Assembly: GCA_030142905.1 (NCBI GenBank)
Contig: JASJOG010000164.1
Coordinates: 511,501-575,500 of the forward strand
Reading direction: 5' to 3'
DNA: 64,000 nt
Source: Heliopora coerulea
Lineage: Eukaryota; Cnidaria; Anthozoa; Scleralcyonacea; Helioporidae
Of the stretch, positions 51,401-55,769 are shown one piece after another. Every line of letters starts with the position of its first letter. The stretch's first letter is position 1. The notes below the pieces were generated by a model. The model was not told the DNA's origin, did not search any database, and saw only the letters and a program-made list of their open reading frames with translations. Both the position numbers and the translations under genes were made by a program.

Positions 51401-54400
51401 GACAGCTTTTTGCCCTCATTCTTCAAAGCCACGCTTGTAAATCTACTTCATTCGCAGTGATCAAAATCACTTAAAAACTACTTATAGGAATAAAAAAATG
51501 AACTATAGGTAGTATTGCAGAGTAGTTAAATGTCCCTCAACCACAAGTGACAAATTGAAGACTGCTATATTTGATAAACTGGGGGACAAAACATACATGC
51601 CTGGATGAAAATGCCACTTTTGTACATCAAACACTTGAAGCTAACTAATTTTAATATTAATGGACTAATAACCAGAAAAGCAATTTTTCTGCTATACAGT
51701 TAATAAAAACAAACATGAAATCATTCCTTAAACATCAGTAGTACAACCTTGAGGTTTTCAAACAGTTGGGAAAAGGCCTGAAGGAAAGCAATTTGCACTC
51801 CAGTTTACTCAATATGATGACTTTCAATTTGGCCTCAATTTTCTGCCCCAATGTCCCCCTAGTTTTTATAAGATGTCTATGTTGATACCACCACCTGACT
51901 AGTGATCTTCAAAATTCCTAGCTGCACCCTTGCTATTTGAACAAAATCATTAACTTAAGGGATGCCGTAAATCTAAAGAAAACTTAACTCTTTCATGTCT
52001 GACTTTTTTTCCTTTTGTCCTTTGTCCTCTTATTTTATTTTGTCCTTTCATAGGTTTTCTTGTGGCAATTTCTTCACAACAACTGTATGCATCTCAAGGG
52101 TTAATAATTGAGGATTAAAGCACACAAACTGAGATAGTCTTTTTACCCACCATTGCTAGACAAAACATGATAACTTTGTGAGATAAACTTTATTTCTAAT
52201 TTAAAGATTAGTCATTGAAAGTTTTCAGTAACCACCTAATATTTGGACTGTCAGCATTAAATTACATTTCCACTAACTTTCAGACATTAACAGAAGTGCT
52301 GTGAGAAGGATGTATCCAAACCAGAAGTTGGCCTGGAGGGACAGTGAGCTCAAATGCATAGAGAGTATGCTGGGTCATGCAGACACAAAGGGGAATTCCC
52401 CCTCAAAAAAAGAAAAAGAAAACAATCTATGGTATAAACAAGTACAATCATGTCTTTGGACACAATGAAATTACAACAAGCTTGCTACAGAACAGTACTG
52501 GCTGACCAGGTCAATGAAAGAAAACATCCTGCTAAGCATTTTTAGAAATCTTTCAAGAAATTGGAAAAAATACACGTAGCTTCATGTTCCAAGTTTTAAA
52601 TAACTGCCACATTTAACCCTGAATGCTCAGATTTTTTTTCTTTTGTTCTTTAATCATGATAACATGATAAAATGGACATTTTAAATTGCACATTTAAAAT
52701 TCGACATTTTTGGAAATTTCAAACCTTTAAAAATGAAGGTTTGGTGGATTTTTGAAATCTAGCAGACCCTATGCAAAAATGGCCAATAATTTAACTCATT
52801 TATAAGGACAAGGCTAATCCCCTTGGTGAATATTAAATTTTTCAGTGATTAGCCAGAGTAAAATACCAGAGTGCACCCCTGGAGGGTTAAAATTCTTTTA
52901 TATCCTTTTGCATTAATTTAAAGGTTACTGGTAATTACAGTTTGTGACATTATTAGTGCTGGACGCTAATCCAGTGTTGTAACCACTTGGTCATTTATTC
53001 AGACCCAGCACGAGTCCTTCGTAAAATGTGACTCAACTTGACTCAGTTTGGTAATCCCAAATGACTCAACTTGGACTTGACTTGGCAAACCCCATCTTAA
53101 TGAATAACTCAATTCTGACTTAAGGTCAACCATAATGGAGGTCTAGTCAACAGATCTGGACAATATTACACTGGCCGATGTTAAACAGTTTTACTAGTTT
53201 GAACACTCCTCATGACATATACCCGGCAATTAAGGCAGTCCTATAGACAATTACACTGGTCAACACTAAATGATTTTACTTGTTTTTCACACTCCTCATG
53301 ACTTATACCTGATACTAATGGCAACTTAGTTTATAATCTGACTTGCCCAGACTGGATCTCATTGTATAAATTGAGTTGAATCAACTTGATGTGACAATTG
53401 ATTCAACTCAACTTGATCAGACATGACTTGACTTGACTTTCTAATTAATTGTAGTTTGAGGAAGTTGATCGTCCAGGTTAGTGTAGTCTTGAGAAAGACT
53501 GTTGGTTGAAGTGACTGACGTTTCGACAGCCTTAGCGGCGGTCATCTTCAGAGTCAAAAGGAGAGTAAAGGTCAGGTTCGCCTGTATTTGTATCTGTATA
53601 CAGGCGAACCTGACCTTTACTCTCCTTTTGACTCTGAAGATGACCGCCGCTAAGGCTGTCGAAACGTCAGTCACTTCAACCAACAGTCTTTCTCAAGACT
53701 ACACTAACCTGGACGATCAACTTCCTCAAACATGTCACGATTCTCCCAGGTTCAAACCATTTACTTTAATTGTAGTTTATGACTTGACCTTGGGTTGACT
53801 CATCACAACACTGCACCAATCATTAAAAATTGCCAGCCTCAGCTCCATCCCCACTTTTTAATGTTGAGTGGTCAATTACTATAATTCTTTTTGGATTCTG
53901 ACACTGAAACTGGTTCTCAGCACAAGATTGTTTATTCCTCTTTACCAAACTGCATGGGAGAGGGGGAGGGGGGATAATTACACTTGAGATTTAGAGTAAT
54001 AGGAGAGAGTAATGATTTTATGAGGGGTATCAGACTGAGTCTACTTTGTCATTGGTTGTGGTCTTGATCTTGTGAGGAAATACTTTTGAATCATCACCAA
54101 AAGAATGGGGCTAGTTGGGTAATTTAAAAGCAGATCATAGAATACTAAATTGGTGGCCATTTTTGCAGAGAGCCATGAGAAATTAATTTTATATATACTA
54201 TTTTATATAAATCACATCCAACTAAAAATTCAAAGAAATACAAGATAAAACACAGTCCAAAATAGGCATCTTGAAAACTCAAAATTTGAGTCACAACAAG
54301 ACAAGGTAAACTGTAATTATTAGATTATTTTTCAAAGTCACTGTAAGAATTCACTGGTCCTGCAGAAGGTGCTCTGAAGTTGGTGAGCTGAAGTACTGGT

Positions 54401-55626
54401 TGACACAATAATCAGAGAGAGCTAAAGGGATTTCTGCAAACTTTATTCACATTCTACAAATAAAAAGTGAGCAGTTCATGAAGATGCCAGAGAGCCAGCC
54501 TATTGTGTGCATGTGCGTGTGTGTGTGTGTGTGTGTGGGGGGGGGGGGGGGCATGTAATTGCTCTGACAATGACTGAAATAAAATCAGAATACTAACATT
54601 CACTTTGCTATCTCTTTTTCACTGTTAGGGTTAGTGTTTGAGATGTCTAATTTGTGTTTCATCTTGTATTTCGTGAAAAAGAAGGGACTGTAAAAGTCAA
54701 CTGGTACAGTACTTTGTTGTGTGGAATCCTTTTTTGAAATTTTCTCCAGTTACATGTATCTAGGTTGAGTTGTTCAATCTATTTGTTTTTGTGGCATCAA
54801 AAAATTTTGATTCTAAAATTATTTTAATAAGAGGCGCTATTTACATGGAAAGTAGTCCATATGGAAGTAAAATCTATGCCGTTGTACATGGTTATTAACA
54901 TCATGTTGCTTCAGTTCCATCAAACCTTTGGATTTTGTTCTTGGTGCATTTGCACATTGGACACCGCCCTTATACAGTATATACATTGTGGGTCATATTC
55001 CACTCACAGCATTCATTATAATGACTTGAAATAGTGGAAACGTCGACCAAATTCTTCAACATTCACGGCGAATATGGCTTTGTATTATATTGATATTTCG
55101 ATGATAGACGTCACCACATTGTAATATGCGAAAGTTGTGCAGACGAATATACAGTATATGCTGAAGCTTCACCCTGCTTTCCACAAAAATAAAGCTTAAG
55201 AGACAACTTCCGTTTCTTAACTACAAGAACAATCGGACTTATGGAAGGATGTCGTCAAAATAAATAAAATCCAAATCAAGAAATTCGATAGGTGCAGTCT
55301 ATTACAATCACTACGCCTGTCGCCTTGATAATAAAAACATTTATAACTAGATGGCGATAGAGAATGAATAACATGTTGTTACTTGAAAACACAAAATGAA
55401 GTTTCGAAAAGGAATAATGTCACCTAACCTTCCGAACATTTAGTCCCAGGATTTTAGCCAAAGAACGCAAGTCGACTTCTGTGGTAAAATTCTGCAACTG
55501 AACTGCCCAGGAATTGCTGTATTTCTGACCCACCGCTTCTCCAAGTACTTTGTTCGAACAAATTAACACATTTAGACACTGGCATAGAACACAAAAATCG
55601 AATAAACTCATTTCATACTGCGCCAT
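19172..55626 (-). CDS. Furin/PCSK-like proprotein convertase (peptidase S8B), 14 exons spanning 36.5 kb
   Basis: Fourteen minus-strand exons join in phase to 602 codons including the stop. The first exon has a hydrophobic signal-like segment ([15 protein letters not shown]) and prodomain; exons 2-3 finish the prodomain; exons 4-10 are the subtilisin-like catalytic domain; exons 11-13 are the P/Homo-B domain ending in LILYGT. The catalytic residues are visible: Asp160 (VVVDNG), His195 (HGTKCAG), oxyanion Asn300 (ASGNGG) and Ser369 (QTSAAAA). Spacing is within one to seven residues of human furin (153/194/295/368). The family cleaves precursors at basic sites in the secretory pathway. Oddities: no RxKR at the prodomain end, GTS changed to QTS, RGD changed to RGV in the P domain, and no Cys-rich region or long tail. 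Start choice between 55626 and 55611 is uncertain. The gene model is mine, from splice sites and homology. Confidence 0.88.
19956..20036 (-). CDS. Convertase exon 13: end of P domain
   Basis: 81 bp. Joined to exon 12 it reads [16 protein letters not shown], matching the GTLxxFTLVLYGT end of the family's P domain, then [14 protein letters not shown]. Acceptor TTATGTTAG; donor AATA|GTAAGT. A Penelope-like element begins only about 70 bases upstream of its acceptor. Confidence 0.82.
20106..20336 (-). repeat. PLE terminal inverted arm, left
   Basis: Starts TAATTTTGAGACACG and is the inverted copy of 21809-22039. It contains the last codons of the GIY-YIG reading frame and the hairpin stem GACTAC/GTAGTC. 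Confidence 0.9.
20501..21868 (-). pseudogene. PLE reverse transcriptase with start of GIY-YIG endonuclease
   Basis: RT motifs in order: [40 protein letters not shown] (first catalytic Asp), [15 protein letters not shown], and RFVDDSF (catalytic Asp pair, PLE-type). Then [14 protein letters not shown] and a C-terminal [17 protein letters not shown], the GIY-YIG start with an upstream Cys pair. A TGA at 20501-20503 interrupts the frame (ET-stop-KKEHIRN), probably a CGA-to-TGA change. The frame continues to about 20270, into the left arm, with [15 protein letters not shown] and ALIANSD. The protein has no genuine start because the 5' part is missing. Confidence 0.88.
21809..22039 (+). repeat. 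PLE terminal inverted arm, right
   Basis: Inverted copy of 20106-20336. On the plus strand, 21963-21992 reads CTGTCGA, a GACTAC...GTAGTC stem and GAAA, close to a hammerhead ribozyme core. Confidence 0.88.
22040..22705. other. Intronic, no recognised feature
   Basis: Part of convertase intron 12. AT-rich, no motif recognised. Confidence 0.5.
22716..23036. mobile_element. Possible hAT-like MITE (GGGGCGGATTTAGG end)
   Basis: The left end GGCAGGGGCGGATTTAGG is weakly complementary to the right end CTGGATCTGCTCCCGCC. Similar left-end phrases recur at 56093 and 60190. No clear target duplication. Confidence 0.35.
23191..23504 (-). CDS. Convertase exon 12: P/Homo-B domain
   Basis: 314 bp. [20 protein letters not shown], then [11 protein letters not shown] and [15 protein letters not shown] are the core of the P domain that stabilises the catalytic domain. 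Where furin and PC2 have RRGD the sequence has RRGV. Acceptor CATTATAG, donor AGTG|GTGAGT. Confidence 0.93.
23775..23950. mobile_element. 176-bp MITE with 15-bp perfect terminal repeats
   Basis: Begins CAGGGACGGCGGAGC and ends with the exact complement. ACAAT abuts both ends. The CAGGG terminus and C/G-run sub-termini are hAT-like. It lies in convertase intron 11, 270 bases before exon 12 on the transcribed strand. Confidence 0.8.
23951..25069. other. Intronic, no recognised feature
   Basis: Part of convertase intron 11. Only chance open frames are seen. Confidence 0.5.
25170..26022 (+). pseudogene. PLE reverse transcriptase, frameshifted
   Basis: [20 protein letters not shown] (first catalytic Asp), [20 protein letters not shown], and [10 protein letters not shown] (catalytic Asp pair) occur in successive frames. 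They are followed from 25501 by [20 protein letters not shown], and [13 protein letters not shown]. Frame changes lie near 25330 and 25440-25490. The RT frame ends at a TAA at 26020-26022. Confidence 0.85.
26023..26423 (+). pseudogene. PLE GIY-YIG endonuclease fragment
   Basis: In broken frames the sequence reads [18 protein letters not shown], a stop, then [20 protein letters not shown], which is the GIY-YIG signature with its downstream Arg, and [17 protein letters not shown], ending at a TAA (26421-26423). Confidence 0.72.
26556..26583 (+). ncRNA. Hammerhead-like core in PLE tail
   Basis: CTGATGA, then a stem GTCG...CGAC, then GAAAC. Penelope-like elements are known to carry hammerhead ribozymes. 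Stem I and a cleavage-site partner were not resolved, so activity is not implied. Confidence 0.45.
26650..27103. other. Intronic, no recognised feature
   Basis: Convertase intron 11; nothing recognised. Confidence 0.5.
27104..27602. mobile_element. Non-autonomous DNA transposon (about 500 bp)
   Basis: The left end TAGGCTACGTCTACATTATA matches the complement of the right end TATAGTGTAAACATAGCCTTA. Such GTRTAAACATAGCC termini are typical of hAT-type MITEs. Interior non-coding. Confidence 0.65.
27603..28814. other. Intronic, no recognised feature
   Basis: Convertase intron 11; no motif recognised. Confidence 0.5.
28815..29174. mobile_element. Element with 37-bp terminal inverted repeats and an inner palindrome
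   Basis: The left end CTTATTGACCTCACTTGTTC and the right end, its complement, match over 37 bp with one mismatch. An inner inverted pair (about 28903-28952 against about 29001-29060, sharing ACAAAACAAT, GTAACTCC and TTGTTGTTAA) surrounds a hammerhead-like core. Confidence 0.8.
28980..29007 (+). ncRNA. Hammerhead-like core
   Basis: CTGATGAG, stem GACT/AGTC with a seven-base loop, then GAAAC: all conserved catalytic-core bases present. The downstream CGTAGAAT pairs with upstream ATTCTACG (stem III). No convincing stem I was found. Confidence 0.45.
29175..29481. other. Intronic, no recognised feature
   Basis: Start of convertase intron 11 (minus strand) beyond the donor of exon 11; nothing recognised. 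Confidence 0.5.
29482..29593 (-). CDS. Convertase exon 11: catalytic / P-domain junction
   Basis: 112 bp: [20 protein letters not shown] then [17 protein letters not shown](V). It aligns with VSHSYGYGLLDA and GPQRKCI of furin. Acceptor TTCAATTCTAG, donor AGT|GTAAGT. Confidence 0.92.
29594..30132. other. Convertase intron 10, no recognised feature
   Basis: Bounded by the exon 10 donor and exon 11 acceptor. No repeat or coding motif seen. Confidence 0.6.
30133..30242 (-). CDS. Convertase exon 10
   Basis: 110 bp: (N)[18 protein letters not shown], then [10 protein letters not shown]. NxTWRDxQ is a strong family signature at the end of the catalytic domain. Acceptor TTTGTATAG, donor ACAG|GTGAGA. 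Confidence 0.92.
30243..30800. other. Convertase intron 9, no recognised feature
   Basis: AT-rich intron between exons 9 and 10. Confidence 0.6.
30801..30907 (-). CDS. Convertase exon 9: catalytic Ser
   Basis: 107 bp: [19 protein letters not shown] then [16 protein letters not shown](N). Ser369 lies in QTSA; the family consensus is GTSA, and the downstream Pro (SAP) is Ala. Acceptor CCTTTTGGTAG, donor AA|GTAAGT; joining to exon 10 restores QANPNITW. Confidence 0.9.
31049..31243 (-). CDS. Convertase exon 8: oxyanion-hole Asn
   Basis: 65 codons, phase 0. [17 protein letters not shown] carries Asn300; [16 protein letters not shown] follows, retaining the S1 Asp (furin Asp306) and Tyr; [16 protein letters not shown] ends it. 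One of the two neighbouring Cys of furin (DSCNC) is Phe here. Donor TTA|GTAAGC. The preceding intron ends in a 1.3-kb CTTC/CTTG pyrimidine tract. Confidence 0.93.
31265..32560. repeat. 1.3-kb AAGG/AAGC tetranucleotide tract
   Basis: Long mixed array of GGAA and GCAA units with patches of pure (GCAA)n, (CGAA)n (for example 31993-32043) and (GGAAGCAA)n. Read on the minus strand it is CTTC/CTTG, leading into the exon 8 splice acceptor about 20-30 bases on. Open frames through it (over 400 codons) exist only because the repeat has no stops. Confidence 0.97.
32561..33066. other. Rest of convertase intron 7
   Basis: Contains a short (ATACA)n run near 32751-32772; otherwise unrecognised. Confidence 0.55.
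33067..33251 (-). CDS. Convertase exon 7
   Basis: 185 bp: (G)[18 protein letters not shown], then [17 protein letters not shown], ending EKGART. The SNSWGPKD block carries the S1-pocket Asp (furin Asp258). Acceptor CTTACTTTCAG, donor ACG|GTAGGA. The intron before it (9.1 kb) contains the giant palindrome. Confidence 0.92.
33557..35480. repeat. Giant palindrome, left arm (about 1.92 kb)
   Basis: Inverted copy of 35569-37495. The symmetry axis is at 35524.5; every position pair sums to 71049 over the aligned core. The arms differ by scattered substitutions and a few indels near the outer ends. It lies in convertase intron 6. Confidence 0.95.
33724..34005 (-). CDS. Hypothetical 93-residue ORF in left palindrome arm
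   Basis: Starts at a real ATG ([20 protein letters not shown]) and has a long hydrophobic segment near residues 10-40, like a signal anchor, then a Ser-rich tail. The mirror copy at 37044-37325 differs at one residue (DDNS here, DDNF there). No family recognised. Such conservation is expected from recent arm duplication, so coding status is unproven. Confidence 0.2.
   Translation of the reverse strand: MSRSPFNLSKWFCALLLIESLFIMYIEFVFGSWFILGINQLRSNVSLRCSTVSIKDSLATQHSTQFIPGLSHSILKKFLTDDNSLIISSSKVE
35481..35568. other. Palindrome spacer (88 bp)
   Basis: Unique sequence between the arms, flanked by AGTACTGTAACTG and its complement. Confidence 0.9.
35569..37495. repeat. Giant palindrome, right arm
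   Basis: Inverted copy of the left arm. A tandem triplet of GGACCGCCAC-type units (complement CCGTGGCGGT) lies near 36140-36165 and its mirror near 34885-34910. The outer end becomes less similar from about 37440. Confidence 0.95.
37044..37325 (+). CDS. Hypothetical 93-residue ORF in right palindrome arm
   Basis: Mirror copy of the ORF at 33724-34005, with Phe replacing one Ser. The two face outward from the palindrome axis. Function unknown. Confidence 0.2.
   Translation: MSRSPFNLSKWFCALLLIESLFIMYIEFVFGSWFILGINQLRSNVSLRCSTVSIKDSLATQHSTQFIPGLSHSILKKFLTDDNFLIISSSKVE
37496..37562 (+). repeat. 19-bp tandem minirepeat
   Basis: GGACAAAATAAGGGGGCCC repeated about three and a half times, first unit GGACGAAATAAGGGGGGCT. 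It begins exactly where the palindrome similarity stops. Confidence 0.85.
37563..39060. other. Intronic, no recognised feature
   Basis: Convertase intron 6. A minus-strand open frame at 38473-38658 shows a helical tail reminiscent of several enzymes but not identifiable. Confidence 0.45.
39067..39190 (-). mobile_element. tRNA-derived SINE copy 1
   Basis: Minus strand: GGTGGCTCAATGGTTAGAAC (A-box-like), a degenerate B box near GCAGGTTTAATCCCATC, then CGATTTTTCTG-like and TGACGAACGTCC tail. The same body recurs at 39649-39776 and 61110-61250. Confidence 0.75.
39239..39557. mobile_element. Foldback MITE with telomere-like centre
   Basis: Inverted arms of about 145 bp start TTTTTTTACGCACATTTCAA, with TATCGTGAGAGC and GCGCTCGCGTTAT; the right arm is the near-complement. 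The centre is (TTAGGATTAGGG-like / CCTAATCCTAA) repeats meeting head to head at about 39400. Confidence 0.85.
39649..39776 (-). mobile_element. tRNA-derived SINE copy 2
   Basis: Minus strand: TCGGTAGCTCAATGGTTAGA (good A box) followed by GATCATCAGAAAGTTCCTGA and tail AACGATTT/ACGAACGTCC. This copy and copy 1 flank the foldback MITE, both on the minus strand. Confidence 0.78.
39780..40751. other. Intronic, no recognised feature
   Basis: Convertase intron 6; GACGATTTTAATCGTC perfect short palindrome near 40469-40484; otherwise nothing. Confidence 0.45.
40752..40868. repeat. Inverted repeat, about 35-bp arms
   Basis: CAACCTCGTAATCAGGGTCT...CACTCGC at the left and the near-complement ending ATACGAGGTTG at the right, with a spacer of about 45 bp. 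A small MITE. Confidence 0.75.
41373..41600. mobile_element. MITE with GTGTAAA-GGGGTT termini
   Basis: The left end AACCCCATTTACACTAACAC and the right end, its complement, with sub-terminal TTTGGGCACGGCAAGGCT / AGCCTTGCCGTGCCCAAA. 228 bp, non-coding. Confidence 0.85.
41601..42321. other. Intronic, no recognised feature
   Basis: Convertase intron 6 up to the exon 6 donor; chance open frames only. Confidence 0.5.
42322..42410 (-). CDS. Convertase exon 6: catalytic His
   Basis: 89 bp. [20 protein letters not shown] then GVAYNSRIG(G). His195 is in HGTKC; both conserved Cys are present. The furin MNDNRHGT context reads RSTIEHGT, so the acidic S2/S1' residue before the His is lost. The acceptor is TTGTTCAG, donor GGAG|GTCAGT. 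Confidence 0.92.
42608..42811 (+). pseudogene. Penelope-like RT fragment
   Basis: [20 protein letters not shown] is the PLE RT catalytic block (compare [13 protein letters not shown] at 21 kb). Short, with no other RT motifs recognised in the following sequence. Lies in convertase intron 5. Confidence 0.6.
42860..43190. repeat. TTTCTTAAGAAA-rich palindromic element
   Basis: Many copies of AAGATTTTAAGAAAAT, CAAGATATCTTG, TTTCTTAATTTAAGAAAT, i.e. self-complementary TTCTTAAGAA variants in a block of about 320 bp ending TTTTTTGCAGCG. Organised like the TTTCACATATGAAA family but with another core word. Confidence 0.6.
43500..43625. repeat. TTTCACATATGAAA family, partial copy
   Basis: CATTTCACATGTAAAAAATA, GGAATTGGAACATTTTCAC and TTTCACATATGAATC words shared with the full copies at 60.7 and 62.5 kb. 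Confidence 0.7.
43625..43745 (+). repeat. tRNA-like SINE fragment
   Basis: GTTGCGGGTTCAAATCCCAG is a good B-box. No A box was found upstream because the palindromic repeat replaces that part. Confidence 0.4.
43838..43927 (+). repeat. Dispersed repeat, copy B
   Basis: Same words as 14493-14587: CGATTGAATAAAATGAATGT, TCATGAGTTTGAGG, ATAGTATATTTTCTGGTAAT. Confidence 0.7.
44008..44066 (-). CDS. Convertase exon 5
   Basis: 59 bp, 19 codons plus two bases: [19 protein letters not shown](E), aligning with the YDPGASFDVNDQDPDP region. Acceptor TTGTAG, donor GA|GTAAGT. Confidence 0.88.
44312..44605 (+). other. Unidentified 97-codon open frame
   Basis: Starts at an ATG ([20 protein letters not shown]). 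No family recognised, and it overlaps intron 4 of the convertase on the opposite strand. Could be chance or a TE remnant. Confidence 0.15.
44650..44784 (-). CDS. Convertase exon 4: catalytic Asp
   Basis: 45 codons, phase 0. [19 protein letters not shown] is followed by [15 protein letters not shown]; the Asp of DNG is the catalytic Asp160. Furin has DDG; the second Asp, which shapes the S2 pocket, is Asn here. The donor is TAC|GTAAGT. Confidence 0.9.
44785..45340. other. Intronic, no recognised feature
   Basis: Convertase intron 3; a (GATAA)n-like patch at 45244-45275. Confidence 0.5.
45350..45545. repeat. GGAT/GGAC tetranucleotide tract
   Basis: About 200 bp of imperfect (GGAT)n/(GGAC)n. 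Long open frames through it are artefacts of the repeat. Confidence 0.95.
45638..45800. mobile_element. MITE, about 163 bp, long inverted termini
   Basis: TAAAGCCTCGTTTCCACTAA... with AGGAAATTTTCCTCAGGAAA at left; the right end is the near-complement through AGGAAACCAGCCTTA. Arms of about 55 bp. Confidence 0.85.
46229..46318 (-). CDS. Convertase exon 3: prodomain end / mature N-terminus
   Basis: 30 codons, phase 0. Begins VKWAEQQV (furin VQWLEQQV) and ends [11 protein letters not shown] (furin DPKFPQQWYL). Where the family has RTKR it reads EEYSTRS, so the canonical autocleavage site is absent. The donor is TTG|GTGAGT. Confidence 0.88.
46370..46612. repeat. TTTCACATATGAAA family, near-full copy (reverse orientation)
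   Basis: TTTCATATATGAAATACACA, ACATTTCACATGTAAAATTT, TTCCATATGTTTTCCAC. It lies 50 bases upstream of convertase exon 3 on the transcribed strand. Confidence 0.75.
46613..49940. other. Convertase intron 2, no recognised gene
   Basis: Open frames at 46692-46910 (plus; [20 protein letters not shown]), 47619-47900 and 48118-48456 show no recognisable family. Near 49570-49680 a frame reads [20 protein letters not shown], faintly like a GIY-YIG endonuclease remnant. Confidence 0.4.
49941..50039 (-). CDS. Convertase exon 2: prodomain
   Basis: 33 codons, phase 0 at both ends (acceptor GTTGTAG, donor CAG|GTAAAG). Begins [16 protein letters not shown], aligning with the IFGDYYHF block of furin prodomains, and ends LSALASNKQ. 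It lacks the internal basic site region (RGxxKR) that furin uses for its second, pH-dependent cleavage. Confidence 0.85.
50040..50545. other. Intronic, no recognised feature
   Basis: Convertase intron 1, adjacent to exon 2 acceptor. Confidence 0.5.
50546..50616 (-). repeat. tRNA-like sequence (SINE head), minus strand
   Basis: 71 bases folding as a tRNA outline: 7-bp acceptor GACTCGA/TCGAGTC, D-arm GCTC...GAGC with A box, B box GAGTTCAAATCC. The anticodon stem does not pair, so it is a tRNA-derived SINE rather than a working tRNA gene. Confidence 0.65.
50683..50762 (+). repeat. tRNA-like sequence, inverted partner
   Basis: ATCAACAGGTAGAGTGG... through GTTCAAATCCCGCTCGAGTC and TTTTTCAGTTGA mirrors 50531-50606 with few differences, forming a hairpin of about 76-bp arms. 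The acceptor 5' strand is missing in this copy. Confidence 0.75.
50763..53010. other. Convertase intron 1, no recognised gene
   Basis: AT-rich. From about 53010 to 53450 the word ACTCAACTTGACT and variants recur many times (diffuse low-order repeat). Confidence 0.5.
53454..53731. repeat. Near-perfect palindrome with 134-bp arms
   Basis: Arms 53454-53587 and 53598-53731 with a 10-bp loop. The right arm carries CTGAAGATGACCGCC...GGCTGTCGAAACG, a PLE/hammerhead-like phrase. The same protein frame read outward from both arms is a consequence of the symmetry. Confidence 0.95.
53732..55428. other. Convertase intron 1, first part
   Basis: Contains a (GT)n-G(n) run at about 54511-54552; otherwise unrecognised. 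Confidence 0.5.
54511..54552. repeat. (GT)n followed by poly-G
   Basis: About 13 GT units running directly into about 16 G residues. Confidence 0.95.
55429..55626 (-). CDS. Convertase exon 1: signal peptide and prodomain start
   Basis: Starts [12 protein letters not shown]; a second Met at 55611 would also serve. A short hydrophobic core is followed by [20 protein letters not shown], matching the FTNTWAVRI opening of furin-type prodomains, and [11 protein letters not shown]. The donor is AAG|GTTAGG after 55429, phase 0. An in-frame upstream Met at 55674 would lengthen the N-terminus by 16 residues. Confidence 0.75.
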
Positions 55627-55764
55627 AAAGCAATATAAGTCATGTCCAAAGTGGTAATTCCGAAATTTATGCATCTACGTATCCTAAATGTGTATACCGG
55701 CCATCATGCCATCGCTGTATTACCATGGCGCTGATAGGTTGGAATTCGGAAATTCTGCAACTTG

Positions 55765-55769
55765 ATTGG
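55765..55769 (-). promoter_or_regulatory. CCAAT box candidate upstream of the convertase
   Basis: CCAAT on the minus strand (AACCAATCAAG), about 140 bases upstream of the proposed start codon. No TATA box is obvious. Weak evidence. Confidence 0.25.

Noticed and set aside
53441..53798. Two opposite-strand frames with the same 80-residue protein
   Set aside because: A direct consequence of the perfect palindrome; no recognisable family.
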